DNA of 64,000 nt, taken from Sinonovacula constricta. Lineage: Eukaryota > Mollusca > Bivalvia > Cardiida > Solecurtidae. A model generated the notes under the pieces. The model was not told the origin of the DNA. It did no database searches and saw nothing but the letters and a program-made list of their open reading frames with translations. The DNA is taken from the NCBI GenBank assembly GCA_007844125.1, contig CM017567.1, positions 16,941,480 to 17,005,479 of the forward strand. Direction: 5' to 3'. The position numbers and the translations under genes were made by a program. Of this stretch, positions 32,920 to 45,735 are shown piece by piece (position 1 is the stretch's first letter; each line of letters begins with the position of its first letter).

Positions 32920-33634
32920 CCATAGCCGAATAACAAGAGTCCGATGTGTAACTCCTCTGACTCCATAGCCGAATGACAAGAGTCCGATTATTAACTCCTG
33001 TGATTCCATAGCCGAATGACAAGAGTTTGATGTGTAACTCCTCTGATATCATAGCCGAATGACAAGAGTTTGATGTGTAACTCCGCTGATCTCATAGCCG
33101 AATGACAAAAGTTTGATTGTAACTCCTCTGATCCCATAGCCGAATGACAAGAGTCCGATGTGTAACTCCTCTGATCCAATAGCCGAATGACAAGCGTCCG
33201 ATGTGTAAATTCTCTGATCCCATAGCCGAATGACAAGAGTCCGATGTGTTACTCCTCTGATCACAAAGCCGAATGACAAGAGTCCGATGGGTAACTCCTC
33301 TGATCCCAAAGCCGAATGACAAGAGTCCGATGGGTAACTCCTCTGATCCCAAAGCCGAATGACAAGAGTCCGATGTGTAACTCCTCTGATCCCATAGCCG
33401 AATGACAAGAGTCCGATGTGTAACTCCTCTGATCCCAAAGCCGAATGACAAGAGTCCGATGTGTAACTTCTCTGATCCCAAAGCCGGATGTGTAACTCAT
33501 CTTATCACAAAGCCGAATGACAAGAGTCCGATGTGTAACTCATCTTATCACATAGCCGAATGACAAGAGTCCGATGTGTAACTCCTCTTATCCCATAGCC
33601 GAATGACAAGAGTCCGATGTGTAACTCCTCTCAC
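32920..33634 (+). repeat. 43-bp tandem array, about 17 copies
   Basis: Unit CCATAGCCGAATGACAAGAG followed by TCCGATGTGTAACTCCTCTGATC, with CATAG/CAAAG alternatives. One unit near 33480 is shortened. Minus-strand frames of up to 129 codons are a by-product of the array. Confidence 0.95.
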
Positions 33635-36600
33635 TCCCCAGTTTATTTTAAATATTAATTTTACAAGAAATATGAGTTCAATAAAATTTAAGACAAAGAA
33701 ATCAATTAAGTTAATGAACACATTATAAGGTGGATTGTATAAACGGCAATCCGCGTACAGAGCTGACCAGATTCTTATAACACAAATTTGATATAAAAAC
33801 AGTGCTTTTTAGTTGTTGTCGGCAAAAAATTGACGGAAAGGGTTGTTGTTTTTTTCGACGCTTCGATATTAGTTAAGTACAAATTTTAAGGTGAAAAAAA
33901 TCATGTTTTGAATAAAAAAAAAACACAAAACCATCCTAAGGTTAACACCAGTTAAACACTTTTCGGCATGCCATTAATGTAATAACTGTAACTGAAAATT
34001 CGGGAAATATAATAATAAACCCATGAGAATTGAAGTAGAAATGATTGACAGATGTTAATTTCTGAACTACACCTTATATGACGCAGAAATGAAAATGACA
34101 AGTAACAAATTCCGATTGGTCAGTTGTACTTTACCACACGAGGGCGTTGTACTATGGGACGCTGAAAGCAGCCATTTTCTCATTTGCCGAGTTGATTGGG
34201 CGATTGTGTTTTTTCTGAATTTTTAACCATTAAACATTTATTTCGTCATATTGCAAGAGCTCTGTGCATGTACACCTTCTGATTATAACAGGCATGCAAT
34301 TGTTCCCACGATGTGTTTTGAAGAATGATCAAACAGAACTGCAACAAAACTTCCAATGGATGCAATGTTTGTAACGGACATTCTAGAACATTGCCATCGT
34401 AGATTAGTCAGGCTGCTGTAAAACCGATGAACAAGATAGACAACCGTAAATGGTATGTTGATTAAATATTAAGCGATTTAGGACCTATCTTGTTATAGAT
34501 GAAGCCATTTAAGGAGAGTCGGGGTTTATTATTGATACATCTCCGTTGCAAAACCGTTCTCGAGCTTTCCATTGGTTTGAAAGAAACATCAAACTGAACA
34601 AATGAGTGGTTAAGGCCATTCTCTAAATGGTCAACCATTTCTTCCTAACTAAGAAACTAAGTGCTTCAGTAAAATGCTGCAAAACGTTTATTTTCACATC
34701 TAACATTTTTGCACATTCTATGTTTCTTTCACATGCTTGTCTTGCTATAAAATAAAAGTAAATCCTTGGATAATTTTTTAGGATGTAGTAAAGATGAAAC
34801 AAAGAAATTTATTCATTTAAAAAGTCGTGGTATTTTTATTGTACAATTAAGTTAATAGCAGAGAATGCATGGTTTCCAGGCCCAGATTCTGTGGAGAGGG
34901 GTAGTGGGGGTGGGGGTGGCTAAGGTTGAAGGTTATGTTTTGAATGGTGTGTTTTCTAAAACGGACATAATCCTACAGAACTGGCAAAGGCCAACAAAAT
35001 TCATCCAATCCTCTCACCTTTTCATGTTTGTCAAAGCAGCATTGCGGTGATCTGTAATATTGCAGAGAATAAAAGTTGTATGTGATCCATAGAGTCTAAT
35101 TAAACATTGCATTAAATGATCTTAAAGGTAAATGTGCATCATATTAATAGATGGTTAAAGGTATTTAAAGTCTGTTATAACTTTTAAGGGATCCTATCAG
35201 ATAAACAATTTTCATATAAATCTTCTTTGTCTTCTGACTTTCTGTCTTTAAAGCCACTCATCCTTGTCAGGTTCTTTCACCAACGACTTGACAAACGCCA
35301 AGGTATTTTAATTTAAATCTTATTCTAACTTTGAAGAATGATATTGAAAATGGTACTGTTTAACATTAATTAAAAAAACTAACTCACTGTAGACTGTCTA
35401 TATATATAGATAGATAGTTTCCACATCAGTGAAGATCCCTTATCTTGGCAGCTATCTTTGATGGCAACTTAAAGGGATTTTGTGATGAATTATATAGAAG
35501 CGTAAATTTTATTCTCTTGTAATTTCTTTATTTGTGATCCAAAAATCAAAAGCTATACACTATTGGAAAGCTCTTGAAATTCATATTTTTAAGTACAATA
35601 TTTTTAGAATTGGTAAATGCACAAAAAATTAATACACATAAATAAATAAATTGATTGGCTTATCCTTAAACAAAATGAACAGTGAACCTTTTTTGGTTGT
35701 ATATTTTTTTACCTTTAAACTATTAAAATATAGTTTTGTTATTTAAAATACTTCATAAAATTTGTTAAATCTGATATAAAATGCAGTAAAAAAATAACTG
35801 AAATATAAAAACACAGTGGTGAGTTTATTAGAGCACATATTTCCAGAATTATATATATATATATATATATATATATGGGGGAAAAAAACAAGCCTTAATA
35901 AACAAAACCTTTATTTTCCTTTATTTTCAAAGAGTTTGGACTTCAGTCGTCTAAGGACATTTGGTCTGGTCATATTTGTTACCTATAATCTGATATTACT
36001 GCATATTTTCTGTACAATACAAAATCATTTAAATTAAAAATATTGTTTTTTGCCAAATCCGATAGCATTGTTTTAAATTACTGTTTTGTTTGTCATTAAA
36101 TATTTGCTACTTATCAGGTTTACCATCCCACCAACAATGTCATTGAAATCTGATATGGATCTGATGCCTGCACTGATCATATTATCACAGAGGCATTTGT
36201 ATCAGATGGTACCAAACTCCCCTAGACAAGTTGTAACTAGTACATGTATGTGCATATAATTGATTGATCAAATTGTTAGTTTTAAATTTTACTGTTAAGG
36301 CCACAAAGTTAAACCAAAGTCAAAGATTATTAAATAATAATTTAAAAATAACAATAAACTTGATCAAGAAGAATGAAAGATATTATTTTTATAAGCATGG
36401 ATTTAACCTCTTCAAAAATTCTTTATCTGAAATAACTAAACACAATAAGAAAGATGATGCCTAACCTGACGGTGACTAACCCGGTTTAGCATGATATATT
36501 TTGTTTCCGTAGTTTTAAGTTATATTGAGTCTTAAAGTTGTATTTTTAGTCAATACCAAACAAAACAATGTATTGGTTTTTCTTCTTTTTTCTTCTCAAT

Positions 36601-38660
36601 TTTTGCATCGAAAAAGGTCCTAAAATGCACCAGAGCCAATGTAGCATGCCCCTCGCACCCTCGCACCCCTGCCTCCGTAATTGTGCGTAACTTAAAAAAT
36701 GGCCAAGGTACGCACCTGCTTTTACCCATTTTTCATTTTAAAAGGAAACATTGATTTAGTTTCTCCCAGAGTTTTTTTAAACTATTACACTATTTTAATA
36801 CATACGTATCTTTCTGATAAATTGTTTATCCGCAACTGTCATGTACCAGATACATTGTAGATCAGATCTATAATCAATATTTATCAGCAAGAAGTTTCGT
36901 AGTTGCTACATCATTTTCATCCTTGCCAGGGGCGTGCCTGTGCTAACGCAAATACGCACATGCGTACAGTTGAAATCGAACAAATAAAAAACCCGCATGA
37001 AAGCGAATAAAAATCGTCGCCTAATCTAGGCACTACCAGTTAGTTGTCGTCATTATTTAAGTCCCTTTTCTAAATATTACAAATTCTTCTAAGACAATTC
37101 TTTGTACTAGACAGTGAAAGTACCCGTTAAATATAGATAATATAGACAATAAAATATTGTGATGCATATCGCGATATGCCTCAAGCGTATCAAGCGTATC
37201 ACACTATATCATGATACAAATGTTTGGAGATACCCATCCCCAGCAGAAGACATGCCCAACCCAATTTATAACATCTTTCAAAGTAAACCCATCAATCAAG
37301 TGACCACAGAACAGCCACACACACTTAATAACATCTTCATGACCATGTTCAGCAAACTACAAGATGACCATCTGGAGAGACAGACACCAAGTATATGACC
37401 AGTGCCCTTTGCCCACTCTGCATAGATGCCTCTGTTATAGATGTCTGGATATCTTGATTACATCATTATGTTAATTTCAGAGTCACAGCTATGAACAGCT
37501 CAGATCTCTATTATTTCTAACATAGTTGCATAAAACCCTTTTTAACTACATGTCTGTGGAAAGAAACAAAGCTTGCAGACAGTCATTCATTTACGCTGTA
37601 TTCATCCAGACAAAATGGAACACTGACAGATTCTCAACGTTATTCATGTGGTTACACTTCTGACTTAATGTCTTAAACTTGGGAGGTTGTTTTTCATGTA
37701 ATAACAGTATCAGAATTCAACTTTTTTCCACCCCAAACATCCTAGTGATATTAACACAATACAAAACACAGATGGTTGGTTACCAAAGTAATAGGATGCT
37801 ATTCTTATCTGTCAATTTTGTGTACATCGTCTCAGATGTTTTATATTGCAGTGAATAGTTAGCATTTATAAACCTCTGGATTGACTTTATTCTAAAACTG
37901 TGTCATCTGCCTAAAGGAGTAAATAGTTCTAGGTATGTGTAGGTAGATATTTCCTTTAAATATTCTCTTTTGTTTTTATTGTAGGTTGTTGTTGTTTTTA
38001 TCTTACCTATATCACAGCATTATAATTAAATTTCAATTCTTCATAAAATATTAACTCAATTTTTTTATTGTTTTTAAATGGCTAAAATTATTTCCTTTGC
38101 CAACTTGGAACTTGTAGCCCCCAGCTGGGAACTTGCTGATCTGAACATGCGCTGTTGTAAATTTTATCCCCATTATGGTAGCATTGTGTCCAGTGAAACT
38201 TATTTATCATGAGTGAAATGCCTTTAATTTCCCAAAACTTTGAGGAACAGAGAAAATTTACTAACTCCTTGGCTACTTCTTTTAACAAAAAATTGTTATG
38301 GCAGTCTGGTTTTCCACTGTTGAGCAAACAATAGGTATGATCAGTAAAAATAGCTTGTATCTGCTTCTTTGACCATGCAGTGAGGAAACTGAACATAATT
38401 GCTGTTGTTGCTAAGATGAATTCTACAAAATACACTTATTATTTATTTTTTTTAAATTGAAATTTTTGTAAAAATTACATTTTCTCTGTTATATATTATT
38501 ATTGTACCAATTATTTTCATTAATAAAATATTATCTTTTCAGTTTGCAAATATTGAGAAACAGAACAAAAAAATGTAGATAGTGTTTCATACATCACATA
38601 TGAAGATTCACTGGGACTTTTTAACTCTAGCCAGCTTAACACACATTGATCAAGCTTCAG
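33635..38660. other. Unique AT-rich region, probably intronic or intergenic
   Basis: No secure gene. Notable points: a moderately GC-rich patch at 34110-34200 with an inverted CCAAT box (ATTGG at 34115-34119) and a YY1-like GCCATTTT at 34171-34178, which might be a promoter; a (TA)n run at 35850-35876; and weak exon candidates at 36118-36240, 37231-37398 and, on the minus strand, 38088-38430. The last reads 115 codons open after a TTTTGTAG acceptor. None resembles a protein I know. Confidence 0.35.
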
Positions 38661-38666
38661 TTCATA

Positions 38667-41600
38667 GTGCAGATACAGATCAGCCATCAATCTTATTTAC
38701 CACACAATGATCAAGCTTAGGCTAAAAGTGTAGATACAGGTCAGCTATAGTGTAGATACAGGTCAGCCATAGTGTAGATACAGGTCAGATATAGTGTAGA
38801 TACAGATCAGCCATAGTTTTCCAAGGTCAGCCATAATGTAGATACAGGTCAGCCATAGTGTAGATACAGGTCAGCCATAGTTTTCCAAGGTCAGCCATAA
38901 TGTAGATACAGGTCAGCCATAGTGTAGATACAGATCAGCCATAGTTTTCCAAGGTCAGCCATAATGTAGATACAGGTCAGCCATAGTTTTCCAAGGTCAG
39001 CCATAATGTAGATACAGGTCAGCCATAGTGTAGATACAGGTCAGCCATACTGTAGATACAGGTCAGTCATAGTGTACATACAGGTCAGTCATAGTGTAGA
39101 TACAGATCAGTCATAGTGTAGATACAGATCAGTCATAGTGTAGACATGGGTCAGTCATAGTGTAGATACAGGTCAGCCATAGTGTAGATACAGGTCAGTC
39201 ATAGTGTAGATACAGATCAGTCATAGTGTAGATACAGGTCAGTCATAGTGTAGATACAGGTCAGTCATAGTGTAGATACAGGTCAGCCATAGTGTAGATA
39301 CAGGTCAGTCATAGTGTAGATACAGGTCAGCCATAGTGTAGATACAGGTCAACCATAGTGTAGATACAGATCAGTCATAGTGTAGATACAGATCAGTCAT
39401 AGTGTAGATACAGGTCAGTCATAGTGTAGATACAGGTCAGCCATAGTTTTCCAAGGTCAGCCATAATGTAGATACAGGTCAGCCATAGTGTAGATACAGG
39501 TCAACCATAGTGTAGATACAGATCAGTCATAGTGCAGATACAGATCAGCCATCAATCTTATTTACCACACAATGATCAAGCTTAGGCTAAAAGTGTAGAT
39601 ACAGGTCAGTTATAGTGTAGATACAGGTCAGCCATAGTGTAGATACAGGTCAGTCATAGTGTAGATACAGGTCAGCCATAGTGTAAATATAGGTCAGCCA
39701 TAGTGTACATATAGGTCAGCCATAGTGTAGATATAGGTCATCTATAGTGTAGATACAGGTCAGCCATAGTGTAGATACAGGTCAGTCATAGTGTAGATAC
39801 AGGTCAGCCATAATGTAGATACAGGTCAGCCATAGTGTAGATACAGGTCAGCCATAGTGTAGATACAGGTCAGCCATAGTGTAGATACAGGTCAGCCATA
39901 GTGTAGATACAGGTCAGCCATAGTGTAGATACAGGTCAGCCATAGTGTAAATACAAGTCAGCCATACTGTAGATACAGGTCAGTCATAGTGTAGATACAG
40001 GTCAGTCATACTGTAGATACAGGTCAGCCATAGTGTAGATACAGGTCAGCCATAGTGTAGATACAGGTCAGCCATAGTGTAGATACAGGTCAGCCATACT
40101 GTAGATACAGGTCAGTCATAGTGTAGATACAGGTCAGTCATACTGTAGATACAGGTCAGTCATACTGTAGATACAGGTCAGCCATAGTGTAGATACAGGT
40201 CAGTCATACTGTAGATACAGGTCAGCCATAGTGTAGACATGGGTCAGTCATAGTGTAGATACAGGTCAGCCATAGTGTAGATACAGGTCAGTCATAGTGT
40301 AGATACAGGTCAGTCATAGTGTAGATATAGGTCAGCCATAATGTAGATACAAATCAGCCATAGTGTAGATACAGGTCAGCCATAGTGTAGATACAGGTCA
40401 GTCATAGTGTAGATACAGGTCAGTCATAACGTAGATACAGGTCACCCATAGTGTAGATACAGGTCAGTCATAGTGTAGATACAGGTCAGTCATACTGTAG
40501 ATACAGGTCAGCCATAGTGTAGATACAAATCAGCCATAGTGTAGATACAGGTCAGCCATAGTGTAGATACAAATCAGCCATAGTGTAGATACAGGTCAGC
40601 CATAGTGTAGATACAGGTCAGTCATAGTGTAGATACAGGTCAGTCATAATGTAGATACAGGTCACCCATAGTGTAGATACAGGTCAGTCATAGTGTAGAT
40701 ACAGGTCAGTCATACTGTAGATACAGGTCAGCCATAGTGTAGATACAAATCAGCCATAGTGTAGATACAGGTCAGCCATAGTGTAGATACAGGTCAGTCA
40801 TAGTGTAGATACAGGTCAGTCATAGTGTAGATACAGGCCAGCCATAGTGTAGATACAGGCCAGCCATAGTGTAGATACAGGTCAGCCATAGTGTAGATAC
40901 AGGTCAGCCATAGTGTAGATACAGGCCAGCCATAGTGTAGATACAGGTCAGTCATAGTGTAGATACAAATCAGCCATACTTTAGATACAGGTCAGTCATA
41001 CTGTAGATACAGGTCAGCCATAGTGTAGATACAGGTCAGTCATACTGTAGATACAGGTCAGCCATAGTGTAGACATGGGTCAGTCATAGTGTAGATACAG
41101 GTCAGCCATAGTGTAGATACAGGTCAGTCATAGTGTAGATACAGGTCAGTCATAGTGTAGATACAGGTCAGCCATACTGTTGATACAGGTCAGTCATAGT
41201 GTAGATACAGATCAGTCATAGTGTAGACATGGGTCAGTCATAGTGTAGATACAGGTCAACCATAATGTAGATACAGGTCAGTCATAGTGTAGATACAGAT
41301 CAGTCATAGTGTAGACATGGGTCAGTCATAGTGTAGATACAGGCCAGCCATAATGTAGATACAGGTCAGTCATAGTGTAGATACAGATCAGTCATAGTGT
41401 AGACATGGGTCAGTCATAGTGTAGCTACAGGTCAGCCATAGTGTAGATACAGGTCAGCCATAGTGTAGATACAGGTCAGCCATAGTGTAGATACAGGTCA
41501 GTCATAGTGTAGATACAGGTCAGCCATAGTGTAGATACATGTCAGCCATACTGTAGATACAGGTCAGCCATAGTGTTGATACAGGTCAGCCGTAGTGTAG

Positions 41601-41748
41601 ATACAGGTCAGCAATACTGTAGATACAGGTCAGCCATAGTGTAGATACAGGTCAGCCATAGTGTAGATACAGGTCAGTCATAGTGTAGATACAGGTCAGC
41701 CATACTGTAGATACAAGGCCAGCCATAGTGTAGATGCAGATCAGCCAT
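38667..41748 (+). repeat. 22-bp tandem array, about 140 copies
   Basis: Unit core GTGTAGATACAGGTCAGCCA (20 of 22 bases). Variants are GATCAG for GGTCAG, GTCAT for GCCAT, and an AGTTTTCCAAGGTCAGCC module near 38815-39010 and 39446. A unique-looking stretch of about 75 bp (from CAGATCAGCCATCAATCTTA to the next units) occurs twice, at 38673 and 39541, so a block of about 0.86 kb was duplicated within the array. Confidence 0.95.
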
Positions 41749-41885
41749 CAGTTCGATCAGGATCTGCTAATTTTGTAGCTGAATCTAGTAATTGGATGTT
41801 TGTAAGCAGATGATCAAAAATAAAAGTGGATTATAAACAAAATTAGCAAGGTAAGAGTTAGACTGGTTGAATGTATGCAGTATAT

Positions 41886-42140
41886 CAGGACATAATTGTA
41901 TTAGTGCAGTTTGACTGGTCATAATTGTGTGAATGCAGTTTATCTAGACATAATTGTGTCAGTGCAGTTTGACTGGCCAAAATTATGTCTGCATTGTATC
42001 TGGCCATAATTGTATCAGTGCAGTTTGACTGGACATAATTGTTTTTGTGCAGTTTATCTGGCCATAATTTTATCAGTGCAATATGACTGGCCATATTTGT
42101 GTATGTGCAGTTTATCTGGACATAATTGTATCAGTCCTAT
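41886..42140 (+). repeat. Degenerate 29-bp tandem repeat, about 8 copies
   Basis: Units of the form GGACATAATTGTATCAGTGC then AGTTTGACT or AGTTTATCT. Copies diverge by several bases each, so the array is old. Confidence 0.8.
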
Positions 42141-44613
42141 ATGTATATACATTGTGTGGCTCTTCATCTGAGAATATGATACTTTACCAGTGCAGTGTCA
42201 AAGTCATTTTTTTATTACATTGTTTGGCAATGTGAAGCAACATTTCATTGCCTTACGACCTTTTTGGTGAGTCACTATATTCTATAGTACTAGGTCAAAT
42301 TATCTTTGGTGTATTAATTGGAAAATCTTTGGTCAAAATCTTCTTTTTTAATGATTCAATGCATTTATAAAAAAACAAATGCCAGCAAGTGCTACTTGTA
42401 TTATTATGTCCAAGCTTAACAAGGGTTAATGAATAAAGTTACAATGCATAGCTATTCTTTCTATCATTTCCTTTCAATTTGCCACATTTGGCACAAGGAT
42501 GGATTGTTTTGACCTAGCCTTGAAGCAAAGGAGACACATTAAAATCCATAAAACAAAAAGTATGTACAAGATAGTTTTTTTTTCAAACACGTATTCCCAC
42601 AATATCCTCTTCAACTTCACTAAACATATATGCACTGATATCGTTGTAAGACCCAAACTTCAGCATTGCATCTTTGCTAATGTATGTGAGTAGATTAAAT
42701 TCCTGGATTCTCTAGCATGTGTCCAGGTACCATCCTCGTATATTTGTCAGCTTTAATCATCATCCATGATTTGCCTAACCACTGTATCATGTTCACACCA
42801 TACATGCAGTAACGGGTATATATTTTGTTATGACAGAGTGTGTGCATAAGTGATTGTAATTTATTTGGAAATAAATAACAGCTAAAGTGACAATTAACTG
42901 AAGGCTTCCTATGTTCTGTGACAAAGTGAACTTACAGGTATAGTACTGCTGCAGGGTTAATGTGTGTTGTGGTAACTGTATTGTGAAAATCTGGATTGCA
43001 TCTATTTCACACTTGTCATTCAATAGTAGGACCTGTTTGGGGTTGATTGTAACCTGTAGTCATCTAAGCATCAAATTGTTCAGGCTTAGACAAATATCCT
43101 AGATCCAGATCAGCCAGCTCCCTGCTTCATCTTCATAATTTTCTGCTAAGTCACTAGTTATCATGCAGTTTTGTTGCTTTTGCATGAATAGGCTAGCATA
43201 TAACTTAATCTTAAGATGTTAACAAACATAGCACTTATCTTCCATGTAGCTTTCTCTTAGTGCTCTCTGCCTATGTCTGTGATGTATGTTTTTATCTTCC
43301 GTGTAGCTTTCTCTTAGTGTGTTCCTGCCTATGTCTGTGATGTATGTTTTTATCTTTCATGTAGCTTTCTCTTTATGTGTCTGTATCTGTTAGTATGTCT
43401 TTTCTTGTTTGTCTATATATCTGTCTGTTAGCTTTTATTTATCAGTATTCTCTTTTCTTTTATTCGTCTGTCTGCCTGTCTTGCTAACAGTAATGTTTCT
43501 TCAAACTTGTTTATATATAAATATATATAATATACACTCTCCATATGTCATGCAGTTTCCCAAATTTGCCATTACCATTTAAGGGAAGGCATGCATCCAA
43601 ATGTCTGTTTTAGACACTGCTTATTGTTGCTACATAGTTCTCATGCATCATAATATCAACATTTTACTAAGAATAGACAACTTCAGCACAAAGTGACTTG
43701 GCTACAATTTGTTAATTTTCATTTTTTGGTGAGTTAAAAAAGCCATGATAAAGAAGGTAATAATTATTTATTTCATCTGATCATTAGATCAAATGTGAAA
43801 AATTTAAAAGCTTGTTTTGTGTTTAGGAAAAGAGAATCAAACATGTTGTGATTTTAAACTATTTAAGCCATTTTAAGGTACACAAAGTAGTATGTCTTAT
43901 AATGGTGCATGCCTATATATATATGTCATGTTGATTTGTCAGTCATTAATGATACACTGATTGGAAACAGGAAATGCTGATTGTGTGGTTGTAAAAGTCA
44001 GGTAACTGTGCAAAGCTGTTAATGTAGTCTCTTATTATTTTCCAAATGAATGTTATTTATTCTAATAAAAATGATAAATATTTATACCTGTAAGTATTCT
44101 GTCCAATTGTATTTTACATACTTGTTGGTTCGTAAATATGTTCACGTAATGGGGACGTTTTGGGGGACTCTGGGTGTTGGTCTGGAAATAGACGAGGCGG
44201 TGGTTTTATTTAGCTACCGAGATAGGGATGGCTCACGCCACAGCCACTGTCAACTTAGATTTGCCCTGTGCACCGGTCAGATCCCACCGCAGTGCCTTAT
44301 GGTTAGTGACGTATTAGTATTTTAAAGGGGTAGCTTGTAAGGTAGTTTAAAGGAGAAGCTTGAAAAGTAGGTTAAAGGACAAGTACTAAAGTTTTAAATG
44401 ATAGTTTGTAAATAGTTAAAGGGATATGAAAGAAAAGAAAGTTAGTAACATACATGCAATACAGATGCTAATACGTACAATAATACACACATATATAAAA
44501 CCTTTTCTTACTATAGACGTCCCAATACTTAGTATGACATGTATATGCTTTTTAACTTTATAGATGTCTGAAAACTAGAAAAAGATTTTTACCAGAATAG
44601 AAACGATTATGAA
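42141..44613. other. Unique AT-rich region with minor repeats and one GC-rich block
   Basis: No gene recognised. At 43238-43395 there are two to three copies of an about 60-bp repeat (ATGTAGCTTTCTCTTAGTG). At about 44139-44327 a block is clearly richer in G+C than its surroundings (GGGGACTCTGGGTGTTGGTC; GATGGCTCACGCCACAGCC). It has an open plus frame, but no splice sites or known motif. It may be a fragment of a dispersed repeat. Confidence 0.35.
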
Positions 44614-45735
44614 ACAGTGGCATGCTACTGTAATATCACTCACAAGTAAATGGTGTGTGGGTCTCTAGTGCCATGCTTCTGTAATATCACTCACAAGTGA
44701 ACAGTGTGCAGGTCTCTAATGCCATGCTTTTGTAATATCACTCACAAGTGAACAGTGTGCAGGTCTCTAGTGCCTTGCTACTGTAATATCACTCACAAGT
44801 GAATGGTGTGTAGGTCTCTAGTGCCATGCTACTGTAATATAACTCACAAGTGAATGGTGTGTAGGTCTCTAGTGCCATGCTACTGTAATATCACTCACAA
44901 GTGAATGGTGTGTGGGTCTCTAGTGCCATGCTAAAGTAATATCACTCACAAGTGAATGGTGTGTGGGTCTCTAGTGCCATGCTACTGTAATATCACTCAC
45001 AAGTGAATTGTGTGTAGGTCTCTAGTTCCATGCTACTGTAATATTATTCACAAGTGAATGGTGTGTGGGTCTCTAGTGCCATGCTACTGTAATATCACTC
45101 ACAAGTGAATGGTGTGTGGGTCTCTAGTGTCATGCTACTGTAATATCACTCACAAGTGAACATTGTGTAGGTCTCTAGTGCCATGCTACTGTGATATCAC
45201 TCACAAGTGAACAGTGTGTAGGTCTCTAATGCCATGCTACTGTAATATCACTTACAAGTGAACAGTGTGCAGGTCTCTTATGCCATGCTACTGTAATATC
45301 ACTCACAAGTGAACAGTGTGTAGGTCTCTAGTGCCATGCTACTGTAATATCACTTACAAGTGAACAGTGTGCAGGTCTCTTATGCCATGCTACTGTAATA
45401 TCACTCACAAGTGAACAGTGTGTAGGTCTCTAGTGCCATGCTACTGTAATATCACTCACAAGTGAACAGTGTGTAGGTCTCTAGTGCCATGCTACTGTAA
45501 TATCACTCACAAGTGAACAGTGTGCAGATCTCTAGTGCCATGCTACTGTAATATCACTCACAAGTGAACAGTGTGTAGGTCTCTAGTGCCATGCTACTGT
45601 AATATCACTCACAAGTGAACAGTGTGTAGGTTTCTAGTGCCATGCTACTGTAATATCACTCACAAGTGAACAGTGTGCAGGTCTCTAGTGCCATGCTACT
45701 GTAATATCACTCACAAGTGAACAGTGTGTAGGTCT
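44614..45735 (+). repeat. 51-bp tandem array, about 22 copies
   Basis: Unit GTGCCATGCTACTGTAATAT, CACTCACAAGTGAACAGTGT, GTAGGTCTCTA. Each unit carries a short dyad (TCACT-CACA-AGTGA). The left units have GAATGG where the right ones have GAACAG, so the array has two homogenised domains that meet near 45130-45190. Confidence 0.95.

Noticed and set aside
38088..38435. 115-codon minus-strand gene
   Set aside because: It is open and has an acceptor-like TTTTGTAG at its start, but no recognisable domain, donor or partner exon. I keep it only as a weak candidate in the regional note.
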